A stretch of DNA of 6,869 nucleotides from Cocleimonas sp. (GTDB lineage Bacteria; Pseudomonadota; Gammaproteobacteria; Thiotrichales; Thiotrichaceae): positions 1 through 6,869 of the forward strand of contig JAGLDQ010000250.1 of NCBI GenBank assembly GCA_023145535.1, read 5' to 3'. Shown piece by piece: positions 6,838 through 6,869 of the stretch. Below the pieces are notes generated by a model. It had not been told where the DNA came from, searched no databases, and saw only the letters and a list, made by a program, of their open reading frames with translations. A program made the position numbers and the translations under genes. Position 1 is the first letter of the stretch. Every line of letters begins with the position of its first letter.

Positions 6838-6845
6838 TAACGGGC

Positions 6846-6869
6846 AAACCTCAGATCCGCTGGGGGTTT
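6846..6869 (+). terminator. Probable intrinsic terminator after gspN, cut by the window edge
   Basis: AAACCTCAG (6846-6854) pairs with CTGGGGGTTT (6860-6869) around the loop ATCCG, with one bulged G and one T-G wobble, giving about nine pairs. The stem lies eight bases after the gspN stop and its right arm ends in TTT at the window edge, where a longer T-run may continue. Position and shape fit a rho-independent terminator for the gsp operon; the U-tract cannot be seen in full. Confidence 0.55.

Noticed and set aside
1..6869. tRNA, rRNA, CRISPR array, toxin-antitoxin or defence genes
   Set aside because: Looked for on both strands; no cloverleaf, regularly spaced repeats or related protein motifs were seen.

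Overview
The window reads as a chromosomal stretch of a Gram-negative bacterium, most likely a gammaproteobacterium. It carries a Slt70-type lytic transglycosylase and four genes of a type II secretion system (T2SS), with an AT-leaning composition (about 40% G+C by eye). The genus cannot be fixed from the sequence alone.

Layout: positions 1-132 hold no gene I can identify; both strands have frames running off the left edge, and local G+C is higher (58 of the first 120 bases). On the minus strand, ung (133-813) encodes a complete family-1 uracil-DNA glycosylase. A 265-bp divergent intergenic region (814-1078) carries a strong stem-loop just upstream of the ung ribosome binding site, a second interrupted inverted repeat, and a likely sigma-70 promoter for the plus-strand genes. 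From there the plus strand reads slt - gspK - [245-bp gap] - gspL - gspM - gspN, ending in a probable terminator cut by the window edge.

The plus-strand genes are tightly packed except at one point. The slt stop and gspK start share a base (TAATG), and gspL/gspM and gspM/gspN each overlap by ATGA with good Shine-Dalgarno sequences. The exception is gspK-gspL. There, a roughly 150-bp imperfect inverted repeat, flanked by a 5-bp direct repeat, looks like a small non-autonomous (MITE-like) insertion.

Functionally, GspK (tip minor pseudopilin), GspL and GspM (inner-membrane assembly platform) and GspN (accessory envelope protein) belong to the T2SS that exports folded proteins from the periplasm. 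Their partners (GspC to GspJ) are not in this window. The upstream coupling to a peptidoglycan-cleaving enzyme suggests, as inference only, that wall remodelling and T2SS assembly are co-expressed here. I found no defence system, CRISPR array, tRNA or rRNA. The most interesting items are the slt-gspK coupling and the inverted-repeat element that splits the gsp operon.
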